NCBI GenBank assembly: GCA_947459465.1
Contig: CANHDS010000032.1
Location: 1-6,517, forward strand
Length of the DNA stretch: 6,517 nucleotides
DNA from: Burkholderiaceae bacterium
Lineage (GTDB): Bacteria; Pseudomonadota; Gammaproteobacteria; Burkholderiales; Burkholderiaceae
Reading direction: 5' to 3'
Positions 5,881 to 6,517 of the stretch are shown one piece after another. The notes under the pieces were generated by a model, which had not been told where the DNA came from, did no database searches, and saw only the letters and a list, made by a program, of their open reading frames with translations. Made by a program: the position numbers and the translations under genes. The number at the start of each line of letters is the position of its first letter. Within the stretch, counting starts at the first letter, position 1.

Positions 5881-6517
5881 ACTCGTGCCCCAGTTAGTGG
5901 GTTACTCTTGCGCGCATCAAATGCATCTCGTAATGCCTCACCCATAAACGTTAATAACAATAAGGTTCCTCCGAGCACAAAGAAGGTTGATAGCGAAATC
6001 CACCACGCATCGAGATTTGCCTTGCCCTGGGATAGCAATTCACCCAAGCTAGGTGTGCCCGGTGGTACCCCGAGTCCCAAGAAATCCAAACTCGTGAGCG
6101 ACAAAATCGCCGCACTCATCCGAAACGGTAAAAAAGTAATGACGGGGGTTAAGCTGTTTGGCAAGATATGACGCCGCATAATCTGCGCGTTCGTGAGCCC
6201 CAAGGCTTTGGCTGCCCGAACATATTCGAGAGCACGGTTACGAAAGAACTCAGCACGTACATAATCAGATAAGCCCATCCATCCAAATGCGGCTAACAAA
6301 ATAATCAGCAAGAGAACGCTTGGGTTAAAGATCGAAGCAAAAATAATCAGTAGATAAAGCTCGGGCATCGCTGACCAAATCTCAATAATGCGCTGGGTGA
6401 TGAGGTCAAAACGTCCCCCAAAAAATCCCATGAGTGCCCCAGTTAGCACTCCAACCACCACCCCGACGACAGTCAACGCAATACCAAACAGAATCGATAA
6501 ACGAAATCCATAAATCA
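5877..6517 (-). CDS. yejE: Peptide ABC transporter permease YejE (5' end outside the window)
   Basis: This is the C-terminal 212 residues of a BPD-type inner-membrane permease of the oligopeptide family. The frame stays open to the window edge: IYGFRLSILFGIAL comes before the first in-window TTG (6476), which is therefore a leucine codon, not a start. The sequence matches what I know of E. coli YejE closely: YGFR.S.LFG, GALMGFFGGRFDL, the EAA loop that docks on the ATPase (YVRAAKALGLTNAQIMRRHILPN in pieces around plus-strand 6155-6225), SLDFLGLGVPPGTPSLGELL and the end MGEALRDAFD. About four or five hydrophobic membrane segments are visible. It shares ATGA with yejF, and should pair with YejB and receive peptides from YejA, both presumably encoded further right. 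Length and start cannot be judged. Confidence 0.92.
   Translation of the reverse strand, partial: IYGFRLSILFGIALTVVGVVVGVLTGALMGFFGGRFDLITQRIIEIWSAMPELYLLIIFASIFNPSVLLLIILLAAFGWMGLSDYVRAEFFRNRALEYVRAAKALGLTNAQIMRRHILPNSLTPVITFLPFRMSAAILSLTSLDFLGLGVPPGTPSLGELLSQGKANLDAWWISLSTFFVLGGTLLLLTFMGEALRDAFDARKSNPLTGARV

Noticed and set aside
6474..6476. TTG as a start codon for the right-hand permease gene
   Set aside because: Conserved YejE sequence continues upstream in frame to the window edge, so this codon is an internal leucine.

Overview
The window looks like ordinary chromosomal DNA of a betaproteobacterium, probably of the Burkholderiaceae. The guess rests on the scpB-rluB pair with a very long RluB, a Yej-type peptide transporter and a lipoprotein patatin; base composition is mid-range by eye and a Polynucleobacter-like genome would fit. 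This assignment is inference, because there is no rRNA or other marker. There are no insertion sequences, CRISPR repeats, tRNAs or phage genes, and no frameshifted genes.

Layout. Positions 1-118 are the tail of the rluB transcription unit, with a strong intrinsic terminator (minus strand) and a possible small RNA. scpB and rluB (119-2390, minus) overlap by 14 bp and form one unit: a condensin accessory subunit followed by a 23S rRNA pseudouridine synthase. Positions 2391-2591 are a divergent control region holding a perfect DnaA box, a hairpin and candidate promoters. A patatin-like lipoprotein with a Tat-type signal follows on plus (2592-3476). It converges, with only 2 bp between stop codons, on an NlpC/P60-fold exported protein (3479-4132, minus), which has its own promoter. 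The rest (4225-6517, minus) is the end of a yej operon: the membrane subunit yejE, cut by the window edge, overlaps the double-ATPase gene yejF by 4 bp.

How the genes relate. The neighbours are mostly functionally separate: chromosome compaction and ribosome modification, then two envelope proteins, then an oligopeptide importer. YejE and YejF work together with YejA and YejB, which should lie beyond the right edge.

The observations most worth a second look are: the NlpC/P60 protein has alanine where the family has its catalytic cysteine, while both histidines are kept; a consensus DnaA box sits in the predicted scpB promoter; and a TATAAT box, hairpin and perfect terminator lie just after rluB. 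I do not see an undescribed multi-gene system.
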